Source: Curvibacter sp.
Lineage (GTDB): Bacteria > Pseudomonadota > Gammaproteobacteria > Burkholderiales > Burkholderiaceae_C
Direction: 5' to 3'
Length of the DNA stretch: 52,293 bases
Assembly: GCA_020248905.1 (NCBI GenBank)
Contig: JADCGR010000045.1
Location: forward strand, 1-52,293
The notes under the pieces are model-generated. The model did not search any database and was not told the origin of the DNA. It was given only the letters and a program-made list of their open reading frames with translations. Below, one piece after another: positions 1 to 7,063 of the stretch. The position numbers and the translations under genes were made by a program. Every line of letters begins with the position of its first letter. Within the stretch, counting starts at the first letter, position 1.

Positions 1-208
1 GCCTTGGTCACACGAGCTTCGTGGTTTCTTGCCCACTTGCCCTGCTTGGCAGCGCCTCCTATGCGATTTTTGTTCATCGGCTCGCGATTACGCTCCACGC
101 TTCCTTCCCACGCTCGGTCACCCTCACGCAGTTGCGCTTCACTTTGCTCACTGTGACCAGTTCGCAGCGGGACTTGCACCCGCAAGAGTACGCCCATGCT
201 GGGCGCAC
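1..208 (-). mobile_element. Group II intron, 5' part (runs off left edge)
   Basis: Read on the minus strand, an intron-like sequence starts at 208 with GTGCGCCCAGCATGGGCG and continues to base 1. The GTGYG start and the short domain I elements, including GAAGGAAGCG, resemble the group IIC class of bacterial introns as I remember it. About 125 bases (84-208) are nearly identical to the right edge of the window, with at least two substitutions. Only the 5' ribozyme part is present, and the reverse transcriptase and the 3' end lie outside. An intrinsic-terminator-like hairpin lies directly upstream of the boundary, which fits the target preference of class IIC introns. The class assignment is by pattern recognition only. 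Confidence 0.75.
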
Positions 209-245
209 AAAACGAAACCCGGCGCGGCGTTCAGCCGGGCCGGGT
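209..245 (-). terminator. Intrinsic terminator next to the left intron boundary
   Basis: On the minus strand ACCCGGC (245-239) pairs with GCCGGGT (223-217), with a further inner CGGC/GCCG helix, followed by the T-rich tract TTTCGTTTT. The intron begins immediately after it. No minus-strand gene that it would end is seen in the window, so it may be a remnant or only the intron's landing site. Confidence 0.55.
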
Positions 246-370
246 CTGATGGATACAAAGCATCCGCCTCCTTGGCTGAACTTCGGAACCCCGGGGTTGC
301 GGCGCCCGCAATCGGGGTCAAATCCGCACTGGGCTAGTATAAGTGCAAGTCTGCACGAGGAGAAACGCTC

Positions 371-1204
371 ATGGCCGAAAGCAATGAACTCTACGGTGCC
401 GACGCCTATGGTCCGGCGCAGGTCGCCCAGCGCATCGAGTCGGTGGGCGTCGCCAAGGCCCGTTTGCCCACCCTGCCCTTGCTCCTGCTTGGCGTGCTGG
501 CGGGTGCCTTTATCGGCTTGGGGGGCATGCTCTTCGTGTTGGTGAAGTCGGACGCTACCCTGAGCTTTGCGGCCGGTGCGCTGCTGGGTGGGCTGGTTTT
601 CTCGCTCGGCCTGTTGCTGGTCATTGTGGCTGGCGCCGAACTGTTCACCGGCAACAACCTGCTGGCCATGGCCTGGGCCGACGGACGCATCACCAGCTAC
701 GAGGTGCTGCGCAACTGGGTGCTGGTTTGTGTCGCCAATTTCGTGGGGGCAGCCGGGCTGGCACTGCTGGTCTTTGCCAGCGGGCACACCGGGCTCAACG
801 GAGGAGCCATCGGCCAGACGGTGGTAAAGATTGCCCTGGCCAAGCAGGAGCTTTCGCCGGCGCAGGCCTTCTTTCGTGGCGTGCTTTGTAACGTCCTTGT
901 CTGCATGGCGGTGTGGATGGCCATGGCAGGGCGCAGTGTGGTGGACAAGGCCGTGGCGGTGGTTCCGCCCATTACGGCCTTTGTCGCCGCAGGCTTTGAG
1001 CACAGCATCGCCAATATGTACTTCATGCCCCTGGCCATGCTGCTGCAGCATTTCGGACCGGATGCCCTGGCCAGCACAGCACCGATAACCTGGGCCGGCA
1101 CACTGGGCAATCTGCTGCCAGTGATCGCCGGCAACCTGCTCGGCGGCAGCGTACTGGTGGGGCTGAGCTATTACCTCATCTATCGTCGCCAGCCGAGCGG
1201 CTGA
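371..1204 (+). CDS. Formate/nitrite transporter (FNT) family channel
   Basis: This 277-residue inner-membrane protein has the FNT fold pattern of six hydrophobic segments. Recognisable family motifs are GAELFTGN near residue 95, the conserved segment containing NVLVCMAVWMA near residue 180, GFEHSIANMYFMP near residue 212 and NLLPVIAGNLLGG near residue 248. The family moves small monovalent anions such as formate, nitrite or hydrosulfide. The subtype (FocA, NirC or other) cannot be told from the sequence. The start at 371 follows an AGGAG ribosome-binding site nine bases upstream. No formate- or nitrite-metabolising enzyme lies beside it. It converges on the cation exporter gene that ends at 1211. 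Confidence 0.9.
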   Translation: MAESNELYGADAYGPAQVAQRIESVGVAKARLPTLPLLLLGVLAGAFIGLGGMLFVLVKSDATLSFAAGALLGGLVFSLGLLLVIVAGAELFTGNNLLAMAWADGRITSYEVLRNWVLVCVANFVGAAGLALLVFASGHTGLNGGAIGQTVVKIALAKQELSPAQAFFRGVLCNVLVCMAVWMAMAGRSVVDKAVAVVPPITAFVAAGFEHSIANMYFMPLAMLLQHFGPDALASTAPITWAGTLGNLLPVIAGNLLGGSVLVGLSYYLIYRRQPSG

Positions 1205-1210
1205 AACGGC

Positions 1211-1780
1211 TCAGCGCACCCAGCCCAGCAGGGTCACCCCCCCCAGCACGGCGAACACCAGCGCGGAGATGCGGTGCAGCAGCGTGACGGGTATGCGGTG
1301 CGTGAGGCGCTCGCCCAGCCAGACCACGGGCGCATTGGCCAGCATCATCCCCAGCGTGGTGCCCAGCACCACCCAGAGCCAGCCGCTGTATTGCGCTGCC
1401 AGCATGACGGTGGCAATCTGGGTCTTGTCACCCATCTCGGCCAGGAAGAATGCAATCACCGTGGTGCCGAAAACGCCCCAGCGGGCATAGCCCTGGGAAT
1501 CGTCGTCTTCATCGATGCGGTCCGGGATCAGCATCCAGACCGCCATGGCAAGGAACGACAAGCCCAGGATCCAGCGCAGCCAGACCGGCCCGAGCCAGCT
1601 CGTGACCCAAGCGCCAACGGCACCCGCCAGCGCATGGTTGACCACTGTGGCCACAAAGATACCGGCCGAGATGGGCCACGGACGACGAAACTTGAGGGCA
1701 AGGAGTAGGGCCAAGAGTTGGGTCTTGTCGCCCATCTCGGCCAGCGCGACTAGGCCGGTCGATATCAGAAAAGCTTCCAC
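1211..1780 (-). CDS. GDT1/TMEM165 (UPF0016) family cation exporter
   Basis: The 189-residue membrane protein carries the two hallmark EMGDKT motifs of the family, EMGDKTQLLALLLAL near residue 15 and EMGDKTQIATVML near residue 115, each at the start of a three-helix half. Bacterial and eukaryotic members export Mn2+ or exchange Ca2+/H+, and manganese efflux is the most likely role. The length is typical for the family. I looked upstream (1781-1870) for a yybP-ykoY manganese riboswitch and did not recognise one. The gene ends seven bases from the end of the convergent channel gene. Confidence 0.9.
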   Translation of the reverse strand: MEAFLISTGLVALAEMGDKTQLLALLLALKFRRPWPISAGIFVATVVNHALAGAVGAWVTSWLGPVWLRWILGLSFLAMAVWMLIPDRIDEDDDSQGYARWGVFGTTVIAFFLAEMGDKTQIATVMLAAQYSGWLWVVLGTTLGMMLANAPVVWLGERLTHRIPVTLLHRISALVFAVLGGVTLLGWVR

Positions 1781-1871
1781 GGGCCGATTTTAGTCGGCGG
1801 GTTCCGGGCGCCTTGCTGATTGGGCGCCTTGCTGATAGCCCGGGCACGCCGTAGCGCCGCGCCAGCCACGG

Positions 1872-2315
1872 CTAGGCGCGCTGATCGAGGGACCAGCGCG
1901 CCGGCCCGTACAGGGCCAGGGCAGCCAGCAGGACGCCCCACACCAAGTGCTGCTGCAACGCGGCCGGGGCGATCTTGGCGAGGCTGAGCTCGGCCACGGC
2001 GTTCACGACGCTCAGGCCAGCCCCGCAAGGCGCGCGCCGAGGCTCAGGGCGAGCAGCACGGGCAGTATGAGTCGCCGTCTTTGCCCAGCGCGGCGGCCAA
2101 CGCGGGTGAAAGCAGGGGGACCTGGTAGTCATCGGCAAAGAGCGCGAGAGTGGTCTCCCAGTCGCGCAGTTTGGTAACGCCAGACAGAAAGAAGACCTGG
2201 GTCAGGTAGGCCTCGCCAGCAGAGCGGCAGGGGCCTGCAAAGCCAGCAGGGCGCGACGAAGTGCGCACCAGATGTAAAGAGCTCGTTTGATGAGGCGGTG
2301 TGAAAGATTGAACAT
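1872..2315 (-). pseudogene. DoxX family protein, frameshifted
   Basis: The minus strand starts with MFNLSHRLIKRALY at 2315. It changes frame to give QVFFLSGVTKLRDWETTLAL (about 2200-2130), then changes frame again to give VVNAVAELSLAKIAPAALQQ and a WSLDQRA end at 1872. Joined together, these pieces make the DoxX-family membrane protein pattern (FFLSGVTKLRDW...LFADDY, ending LYGPARWSLD). At least two frameshifts and some small deletions break it. In intact genomes DoxX commonly follows an HvfC-like gene, and the decayed neighbour upstream at 2345-2698 matches that order. Confidence 0.75.
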
Positions 2316-2344
2316 TCAGTGCTCCTGTGGGTCGACACCCTGCA

Positions 2345-2698
2345 TCAAGCGGACACGTCGGCCCGCAGCAGCAGGCCCTCGTGAACGACGGGCGCAAGCC
2401 AGGCCGGGAAATCAAGGTCTGGCGCCTCCGACAAGGTGGCGGCAGCCCGGAGCCAACATCAGGCGCAGATACTCTGGGTCGGTGGGGGTGGGCAGGGCAA
2501 AGGTGGCGGCGTCGGGTGCCGTTGTGGCGCGGTGCAACGCCCACTCGGTGCGCACGAGATCCGCGAGCCAGGGCTGATCGGCCAGCAGTTCCGGCTGATG
2601 GGGTAGCTGCTGCGCGAGCGCCTCCCCCCAGCGGGTGAGGTCACCGCGCCCGGGCGGTGCCCGCAGCCAGAGCCAGCGCGCGAGTACGGTGAGTCGTC
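2345..2698 (-). pseudogene. HvfC-like (DUF2063) protein, C-terminal remnant
   Basis: On the minus strand one frame reads QPWLADLVRTEWALHRATTA (about 2580-2520) and PTDPEYLRLMLAPG. It hits a stop at the GGARP site, after which another frame continues with DFPAWLAPVVHEGLLLRADV and a stop at 2345. The LVRTEWALHRA pattern is typical of the central part of HvfC-type proteins, which work with DUF692 and DoxX partners. The N-terminal half is missing and at least one frameshift is present. The product is certainly broken. The family name is from memory of the motif. Confidence 0.6.
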
Positions 2699-3024
2699 TC
2701 AGGCTTGCGGCGGTATGCGCCCGATGCGGCTCTTTTAGACCTGTCCCTGTTTGTTGATCAGGAAGGTAGCCGGCAGCGTGGGCTGGGCCGCGAAGGGGTC
2801 GGTGTATCGGGGCTGCCCGCTCCAGAGCCGGGGCAAACGCTGCGTGCGGGGCACGGTTTGGGCGAGGATCTGTTCAGATCGAAAGGCTGGCCCTCAAAAA
2901 GTCTTGCCGGCCAGACGGGGGTGGGGTCTGCCGGCACGGCCTGCGGCTCGGCCTGCGCGCGAACGGGGTTGGCGATGGTGCTCAAGGGGAAGGCCAGGAT
3001 CAGGCCGGAGATGGTTGGACGCAT
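2699..3024 (-). pseudogene. TlpA-like thioredoxin-family protein, internally deleted
   Basis: The minus strand begins MRPTISGLILAF at 3024, a signal-peptide-like start, and then reads TPVWPARLFEGQPFDL, the usual opening of a TlpA/ResA redoxin domain. It ends in another frame with TLPATFLINKQGQV, an internal stop, then KSRIGRIPPQA and a stop at 2699. The end is the familiar C-terminal part of TlpA domains (PATFLID..G.V). The central region with the CxxC redox site is absent. The gene is therefore dead, and it belongs to the same decayed block as the HvfC-like and DoxX remnants. Confidence 0.6.
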
Positions 3025-3124
3025 GGGGGTCTAGTTTCTTCGGCATCAACTGTCGCTTTCGGACCTGATTTCTTACGGTTTGGCGCGGGCCAGCCCAGAT
3101 TTCTGTGGCAATTTGACGGATATC

Positions 3125-3133
3125 GCTCATAAT
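3125..3133 (+). promoter_or_regulatory. Possible -10 box shared by both RRM genes
   Basis: GCTCATAAT occurs at 3125-3133 and again at 3725-3733, at similar distances before the two RRM genes. The shared TCATAAT is a plausible -10 element. No convincing -35 element with normal spacing is visible at either copy. Confidence 0.35.
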
Positions 3134-3232
3134 GTTCGTGGGGACGCCGGCCTGACGGGTCCCTGAAATTGCGGTGATTCGTCGGTTTTGCGTCTTCTTC
3201 AAGTCTTTCTTGCTTTGTTGCTCGCGGCTATC

Positions 3233-3270
3233 GGACTCCATCGCCTTACCTGAGTCTTTTTGAGGAGTCC
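3233..3270 (+). promoter_or_regulatory. Hairpin masking the ribosome-binding site of the first RRM gene
   Basis: GGACTCC (3233-3239) is perfectly complementary to GGAGTCC (3264-3270), with a 24-base loop. The right arm contains the Shine-Dalgarno sequence, and the start codon is at 3275. The next RRM gene has the same arrangement. Folding was judged by eye only. Confidence 0.45.
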
Positions 3271-3274
3271 CTTC

Positions 3275-3631
3275 ATGGGCAACAAACTTTATGTGGGCAA
3301 CTTGCCCTATTCCTTCCGTGACGAGGACCTGCAGCGCGCGTTCTCCGCGCACGGCAACGTCACAAGCGCCAAGGTGATGATGGAGCGTGACACCGGCCGC
3401 TCCAAAGGTTTCGGTTTTGTCGAAATGGGCAGCGATGCCGAGGCACAGGCCGCCATCAATGCGATGCACGGACAGCAGCAGGGTGGCCGCGCCCTGGTGG
3501 TCAACGAAGCCCGCCCCATGGAGCCGCGCCCGCCGCGTAGCGGTGGTTACGGTGGCGGCGGTGGTTACGGCGGCGGCCGCCGTGAAGGCGGCGGTGGCGG
3601 CTATGGTGGTGGTGGCCGCGGTGGCTACTGA
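3275..3631 (+). CDS. Glycine-rich RRM RNA-binding protein (copy 1)
   Basis: This protein of 118 residues has one RNA-recognition motif at about residues 3-80, with RNP2 as LYVGNLPY and RNP1 as KGFGFVEM. A tail of glycine, tyrosine and arginine repeats (GGYGGGGGYGGGR type) follows. Such Rbp-type proteins bind single-stranded RNA and are often induced by cold. The start at 3275 was chosen because MGNKLYVGN is the conserved family N-terminus, shared with copy 2, and is preceded by GAGGAG. The neighbouring gene at 3860 is a tandem duplicate with nearly the same RRM. A strong terminator follows, so each copy is its own transcript. Confidence 0.92.
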   Translation: MGNKLYVGNLPYSFRDEDLQRAFSAHGNVTSAKVMMERDTGRSKGFGFVEMGSDAEAQAAINAMHGQQQGGRALVVNEARPMEPRPPRSGGYGGGGGYGGGRREGGGGGYGGGGRGGY

Positions 3632-3651
3632 GCGCGCCCCAGCCTGACTGC

Positions 3652-3677
3652 AAAGGACCCCCAGCGGGTCCTTTTTT
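3652..3677 (+). terminator. Terminator after RRM copy 1
   Basis: AAAGGACCC pairs with GGGTCCTTT across a five-base loop and runs into a T tract. It lies 20 bases after the stop codon. Confidence 0.85.
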
Positions 3678-3817
3678 CATGGTTTTTCCTAGGCCGGGCC
3701 TGCTTGTGGGTTTCGGTTTTATGTGCTCATAATAAAAAAGCGCGGGCTGGGAGGTCCGCCACGGGCTTGCGGTGATTTGCCGAATTCGCATCGCTGAATA
3801 CACACGAATTGCGTTTC

Positions 3818-3857
3818 TGGGACCCCATCGCGTTTCATTGGTTCATCAGGAGTCCCA
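3818..3857 (+). promoter_or_regulatory. Hairpin masking the ribosome-binding site of the second RRM gene
   Basis: TGGGACCCC (3818-3826) pairs with GGAGTCCCA (3849-3857), with one C-A mismatch. It hides the AGGAG just before the start at 3860. The position and right arm match the hairpin before copy 1, while the left arm and stem length differ. Confidence 0.45.
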
Positions 3858-3859
3858 GA

Positions 3860-4276
3860 ATGGGCAACAAACTCTACGTGGGCAACCTCGCCTACTCCAT
3901 CCGCGACAACGACCTGCAGCAGGCCTTCAGCCAGTTCGGCACCGTGGCCAGCGCCAAGGTGATGATGGAGCGTGACACCGGCCGCTCCAAAGGTTTCGGT
4001 TTTGTGGAAATGGGCAGTGATGCCGAGGCCCAGGCTGCCATCAATGGCATGAACGGCCAGCCGCTGAGCGGCCGCAGTGTGGTGGTGAACGAAGCGCGCC
4101 CCATGGAGCCGCGTCCGCCCCGCAGCGGGGGCTATGGCGGCGGCGGTGGGGGTTACGGCGGCGGCCGCAGCGGGGGCGGCGGTGGTGGCTACGGTGGGGG
4201 TGGCGACGGAGGCAGCGAAGGGGGCTTTCGTAGCCCCTACGGCAACCCGCGCGGCGGCGGCCGCCGCGGCTACTGA
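3860..4276 (+). CDS. Glycine-rich RRM RNA-binding protein (copy 2)
   Basis: This 138-residue protein has an RRM with RNP2 LYVGNLAY and RNP1 KGFGFVEM, followed by a longer glycine-rich tail than copy 1 that ends GGGRRGY. The RRM is nearly identical to copy 1, which points to a recent tandem duplication. The tails differ in length, as expected for a repeat-prone region. The start at 3860 (MGNKLYVGN) is the conserved one; an in-frame upstream ATG at 3809 would run through the SD-masking hairpin and is not preferred. The likely role is an RNA chaperone or translation-linked RNA binding during cold or stress, inferred from the family. Confidence 0.92.
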   Translation: MGNKLYVGNLAYSIRDNDLQQAFSQFGTVASAKVMMERDTGRSKGFGFVEMGSDAEAQAAINGMNGQPLSGRSVVVNEARPMEPRPPRSGGYGGGGGGYGGGRSGGGGGGYGGGGDGGSEGGFRSPYGNPRGGGRRGY

Positions 4277-4298
4277 ACGCGCCTGGTTCTCAAGTGCG

Positions 4299-4323
4299 AG
4301 AGGCCCTGCGGGGCCTTTCTTGC
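4299..4323 (+). terminator. Terminator after RRM copy 2
   Basis: AGGCCC-TGCG-GGGCCT followed by TTCTT, 24 bases after the stop codon. Confidence 0.75.
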
Positions 4324-4357
4324 GTCCGCCGCAAGGGTGAGTCGGATCCCAGGCGCT

Positions 4358-4660
4358 TTAGAACTTCTCGGGGCGCAGGACGGCCACATCCGCGAAAAAC
4401 AGTGTCAGGCCGTAATGCGGCGCATAGCGGGCGATCACCTGCTCTGCAATGGCGTCCGCCACTGCGGGCTCGCAGATCACCTTCATCTCGATGGTACGGT
4501 CCGCCTCCCATCTGCCTTCGCGCGTGCTGAAATCACTGCCTCCTCGCACATCGTGGACGGTGTAGCCGTGGGCTCCGGCCTGCAAAACGTCGGCGACAAG
4601 CCGTTTTTCGAGCGCGGCCTCGGCAATGATGACCAAGAGTTTTTTCTGATGCTTGTTCAT
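4358..4660 (-). CDS. sbtB: PII-like signalling protein SbtB
   Basis: This 100-residue protein starts MNKHQKKLLVIIAEAALEKR and ends LFFADVAVLRPEKF, the size and strand pattern of a PII-like ferredoxin-fold trimer. It lies ten bases after the sbtA stop on the same strand, the standard arrangement for the bicarbonate transporter and its regulator. SbtB proteins bind adenine nucleotides and gate SbtA. The start at 4660 was chosen over an in-frame upstream ATG because it removes an overlap deep into sbtA. The fold match is from context and general pattern, not from a strong motif. Confidence 0.8.
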   Translation of the reverse strand: MNKHQKKLLVIIAEAALEKRLVADVLQAGAHGYTVHDVRGGSDFSTREGRWEADRTIEMKVICEPAVADAIAEQVIARYAPHYGLTLFFADVAVLRPEKF

Positions 4661-4670
4661 GGAGCATTCT

Positions 4671-5609
4671 TCAGGCAAGCCGGCTGGCCAGCGCGTGGTA
4701 GAGCGGGATGCCGACCACGATGTTGAAGGGAAAGGTGATGCCCAGCGCGGCCGTGATCGACAGGGCGGCATTGGCTTGCGGGACGGCGATACGCATGGCG
4801 GTTGGCGCGGCTATGTAGCTGGCGCTCGCCGCCAGCGTGGCCATGACCGTGATGCCGCCCAAGCTCAGGCCCAGCGATTTGCCCACCAGGGCCCCTGCCA
4901 GCGCCAGCACTGGCGGAGCGAGCAGGGCAAAGCCCACGATGCGCGCGCCAAAACGGCGCAACTCGGCCAGCCGCCCGCCCGCCACGAGACCGAGCTCCAG
5001 CAGGAAAAGCGCGAGCACGCCCTTGAATGGATCCACGAACACATTGCGGATGGGGGCGGTACCGGCTTCACCCATGAAGGCGCCGATGAGCAGGCCACCG
5101 ACCAGCAGAAGCACGGATTTTCCGAGGAACACGTCGTGCGCGAGCTCTTTCCATCGCAGCGCCTGCGACGCGCCCGCCTGGCCCAGCCGCGCAAGCAGGA
5201 TGCCGCCCACCAGGCCGGGGGCCTCCATGAGCGCCACCCAAAGGGCTGCGTGGCTTTCAACGGGGACGCCCCGCTTTTGCAAGTAGGCCGTGGCGACGGC
5301 AAACGTGACGACGCTGACCGAACCGTAGTGCGCGGCCAGGGCCGCGCTGTCGATGGCGTTGAGGCCGAGGCGTCGCAGAATCGGCACCAGGGCGAAGGGA
5401 ATGGCAAACCCAAGCGCCAGACAGGCCGCGACCTGGGGCAAGAGCACGATCAGCGACTGCTTGCTGAGTTCGACGCCACCCTTGAGGCCGATGGCCAGCA
5501 GGAGGTAGATGGAGAGGGTCTCATAGAGCGCCTCCGGCAAGCGCAAATCACTCTTGCAGAGGCGGGCACACAGACCGAGCAGGAAAAACAAGACAACAAC
5601 GTCAAGCAT
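4671..5609 (-). CDS. sbtA: SbtA-type sodium-dependent bicarbonate transporter
   Basis: The 312-residue protein has about ten hydrophobic segments in two related halves. It carries family patterns such as YLLLAIGLKGGVEL near residue 36, AHYGSVSVVTFAVA near residue 92 and GVLALFLLELGLVAGG near residue 195. SbtA moves bicarbonate with sodium across the inner membrane. It is best known from cyanobacteria but is widespread in proteobacteria. The downstream sbtB would be its regulator. No carboxysome or RuBisCO gene is in view. Bicarbonate here could feed biotin carboxylases, which is only an inference. Confidence 0.88.
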   Translation of the reverse strand: MLDVVVLFFLLGLCARLCKSDLRLPEALYETLSIYLLLAIGLKGGVELSKQSLIVLLPQVAACLALGFAIPFALVPILRRLGLNAIDSAALAAHYGSVSVVTFAVATAYLQKRGVPVESHAALWVALMEAPGLVGGILLARLGQAGASQALRWKELAHDVFLGKSVLLLVGGLLIGAFMGEAGTAPIRNVFVDPFKGVLALFLLELGLVAGGRLAELRRFGARIVGFALLAPPVLALAGALVGKSLGLSLGGITVMATLAASASYIAAPTAMRIAVPQANAALSITAALGITFPFNIVVGIPLYHALASRLA

Positions 5610-5648
5610 GGGACGGGATCATGTCACGGTCGGCAGGATCGCTCGCAC

Positions 5649-6431
5649 TCAGCCCCTTGGGCCGCCAGCACGATGCTTGCGCGGACGACCGGCCAGCAAG
5701 GCATCGAAGAGGGTGTCCGGGAGCCAGCGCAGCGGACGGGCCGCCAGCGCCATGGGCCAGGGTATGACCCTGTGGCTCACGCCCGAGACGATGGCCGGCC
5801 AGGCCCGAGCGGCAAAGGTCTGGGGCGAAATGAGAAAAGGCATGGCGTAGCGGTTCTGCTGGGTCATGGGCGTGTCGACATAACCCGGGCTCAGCGTGAC
5901 CACGCGCACACCACTGCCTCGCAGTTCCCCGCGCAGGCTTTCGCAGTAGCTGATGACGCCGGCCTTGCTGGCGCAGTAGGCGCCATGACCGGGCAGACCG
6001 CGCAGACCGGCGACGCTGGCGATACCCACCAGCCGGCCCGAGCCGCGCTGGCGCATGGGTTCGATGAAGGGATGGAAGGTGGCGGCCAGCCCCACATTGT
6101 TGATGGCAAGGGTCCGCGCCATGATGTCCAGGTCTTCGCGCGCTGCTGTGTCCATGCCGATGCTGATACCGGCGCTGGCGATGACGACCTCAGGCACGCC
6201 CTGCTGCCCGAGGCAGGCGCGGGCCGCCGCGACGATGCTGTCCACGTCAGCCACATCTGCCGCGTAGACGCGATAGCGCGCGGGGTCCAGGCGGCAAGCC
6301 TCGGCCCAGTGCTGCAGCTGCGACTCGCGACGCGCCACAAGGGCCAAGTCCCAGTCCAGCGTATAAGCATGCGCGGCCAGGGCCTGCCCGATACCGCTGG
6401 ATGCGCCGGTGATGAAGAGCAGGCATCGCAT
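5649..6431 (-). CDS. Short-chain dehydrogenase/reductase
   Basis: This is a 260-residue classical SDR. The cofactor motif TGASSGIG is at residues 8-15, the NNVG/NAG-equivalent region reads ASAGIS and INNVG, and the catalytic pattern is S (in GIASVAG) with YCASK near residue 152. The final 30 residues are arginine- and proline-rich. The substrate is not identifiable. It starts 14 bases after lptC and precedes sbtA, all on the same strand, so it may be transcribed with the LPS genes. This is the position where lptA would be expected in related genomes. Confidence 0.85.
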   Translation of the reverse strand: MRCLLFITGASSGIGQALAAHAYTLDWDLALVARRESQLQHWAEACRLDPARYRVYAADVADVDSIVAAARACLGQQGVPEVVIASAGISIGMDTAAREDLDIMARTLAINNVGLAATFHPFIEPMRQRGSGRLVGIASVAGLRGLPGHGAYCASKAGVISYCESLRGELRGSGVRVVTLSPGYVDTPMTQQNRYAMPFLISPQTFAARAWPAIVSGVSHRVIPWPMALAARPLRWLPDTLFDALLAGRPRKHRAGGPRG

Positions 6432-6445
6432 GAGGGCTGATGACC

Positions 6446-7063
6446 CTAACGTGGTGGCGGCGGCAGCAGGGTGCCACGTACGCGACCGCGCAGTTCGAGA
6501 ACCTGGTCGAAGTTGCTGTAGTCCAGGCTGTCAGCGGTGATGCGGTCGCCACCGCGCACGAGTTCGACCGGCTTGTGCGAGCGGATGCGCTCCTGCTCCA
6601 GAAAAGCGTGCAGAAATTCCCCGCTGAAACTCAGGCGCGGCAGAGCCACACCCTGGCGGTCGACCAGCGCCTCGCGCACCACCAGCGCGTCACCCAGGAG
6701 CTGCACCTCGCTGGCATCGTTATTGGTCAGGGCGCGCCGCGCGGTGGCCACCGTCACCGAGCCGCGCTCGTTGATGCTGCGGATGCGCACTTGGTCGATC
6801 TCCAGGATGTCCGTGTGGGGATAGTGCCGGGCCTGTTCGCCATAGACCTCTGTCTTGAGGCGCCCAGCGGCATCGAAGGTCTTGATGGTGAAGCGTTCCA
6901 TTTGATAGTCCGGGTCCTGGCGTTGCGCCTGTTGCTGGGCCTCGGTTTCCAGGGCCGGCGTGCTGCGCACCAGCCAATAGGTGCCCAGGGCCAGCAGGCC
7001 CATGAGCAGGAGGGGGAGGTAGATCGACAGGCGATCCACGGCCCGTCGCAGGCGCAGGATCAC
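6446..7063 (-). CDS. lptC: LPS export protein LptC
   Basis: This 205-residue protein has one N-terminal membrane anchor (about residues 14-32) and a periplasmic beta-jellyroll domain. The patterns DYQMERFTIKTFDAAGRLKT and TADSLDYSNFDQVLELRGRV are typical of LptC. It links the inner-membrane LptBFG exporter to periplasmic LptA and passes lipopolysaccharide outward. The gene overlaps the end of kdsC by four bases, as is usual for the kdsD-kdsC-lptC block. lptA and lptB, which normally follow, are not here. Confidence 0.9.
   Translation of the reverse strand: MILRLRRAVDRLSIYLPLLLMGLLALGTYWLVRSTPALETEAQQQAQRQDPDYQMERFTIKTFDAAGRLKTEVYGEQARHYPHTDILEIDQVRIRSINERGSVTVATARRALTNNDASEVQLLGDALVVREALVDRQGVALPRLSFSGEFLHAFLEQERIRSHKPVELVRGGDRITADSLDYSNFDQVLELRGRVRGTLLPPPPR

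Noticed and set aside
1781-1871. Possible manganese (yybP-ykoY) riboswitch before the GDT1-family gene
   Set aside because: The conserved core strings of that class are not present. Only a short repeated GGGCGCCTTGCTGAT is seen.
3540-4275. Glycine-codon repeats in the RRM genes as a CRISPR-like or satellite array
   Set aside because: They are in-frame coding repeats for Gly-Gly-Tyr tails, without spacers.
4653-6440. A 595-codon open frame on the plus strand
   Set aside because: It lies antisense to sbtA, the SDR and sbtB, which have clear family motifs. Its protein is rich in His, Gln and Arg, as expected from a GC-rich antisense frame.
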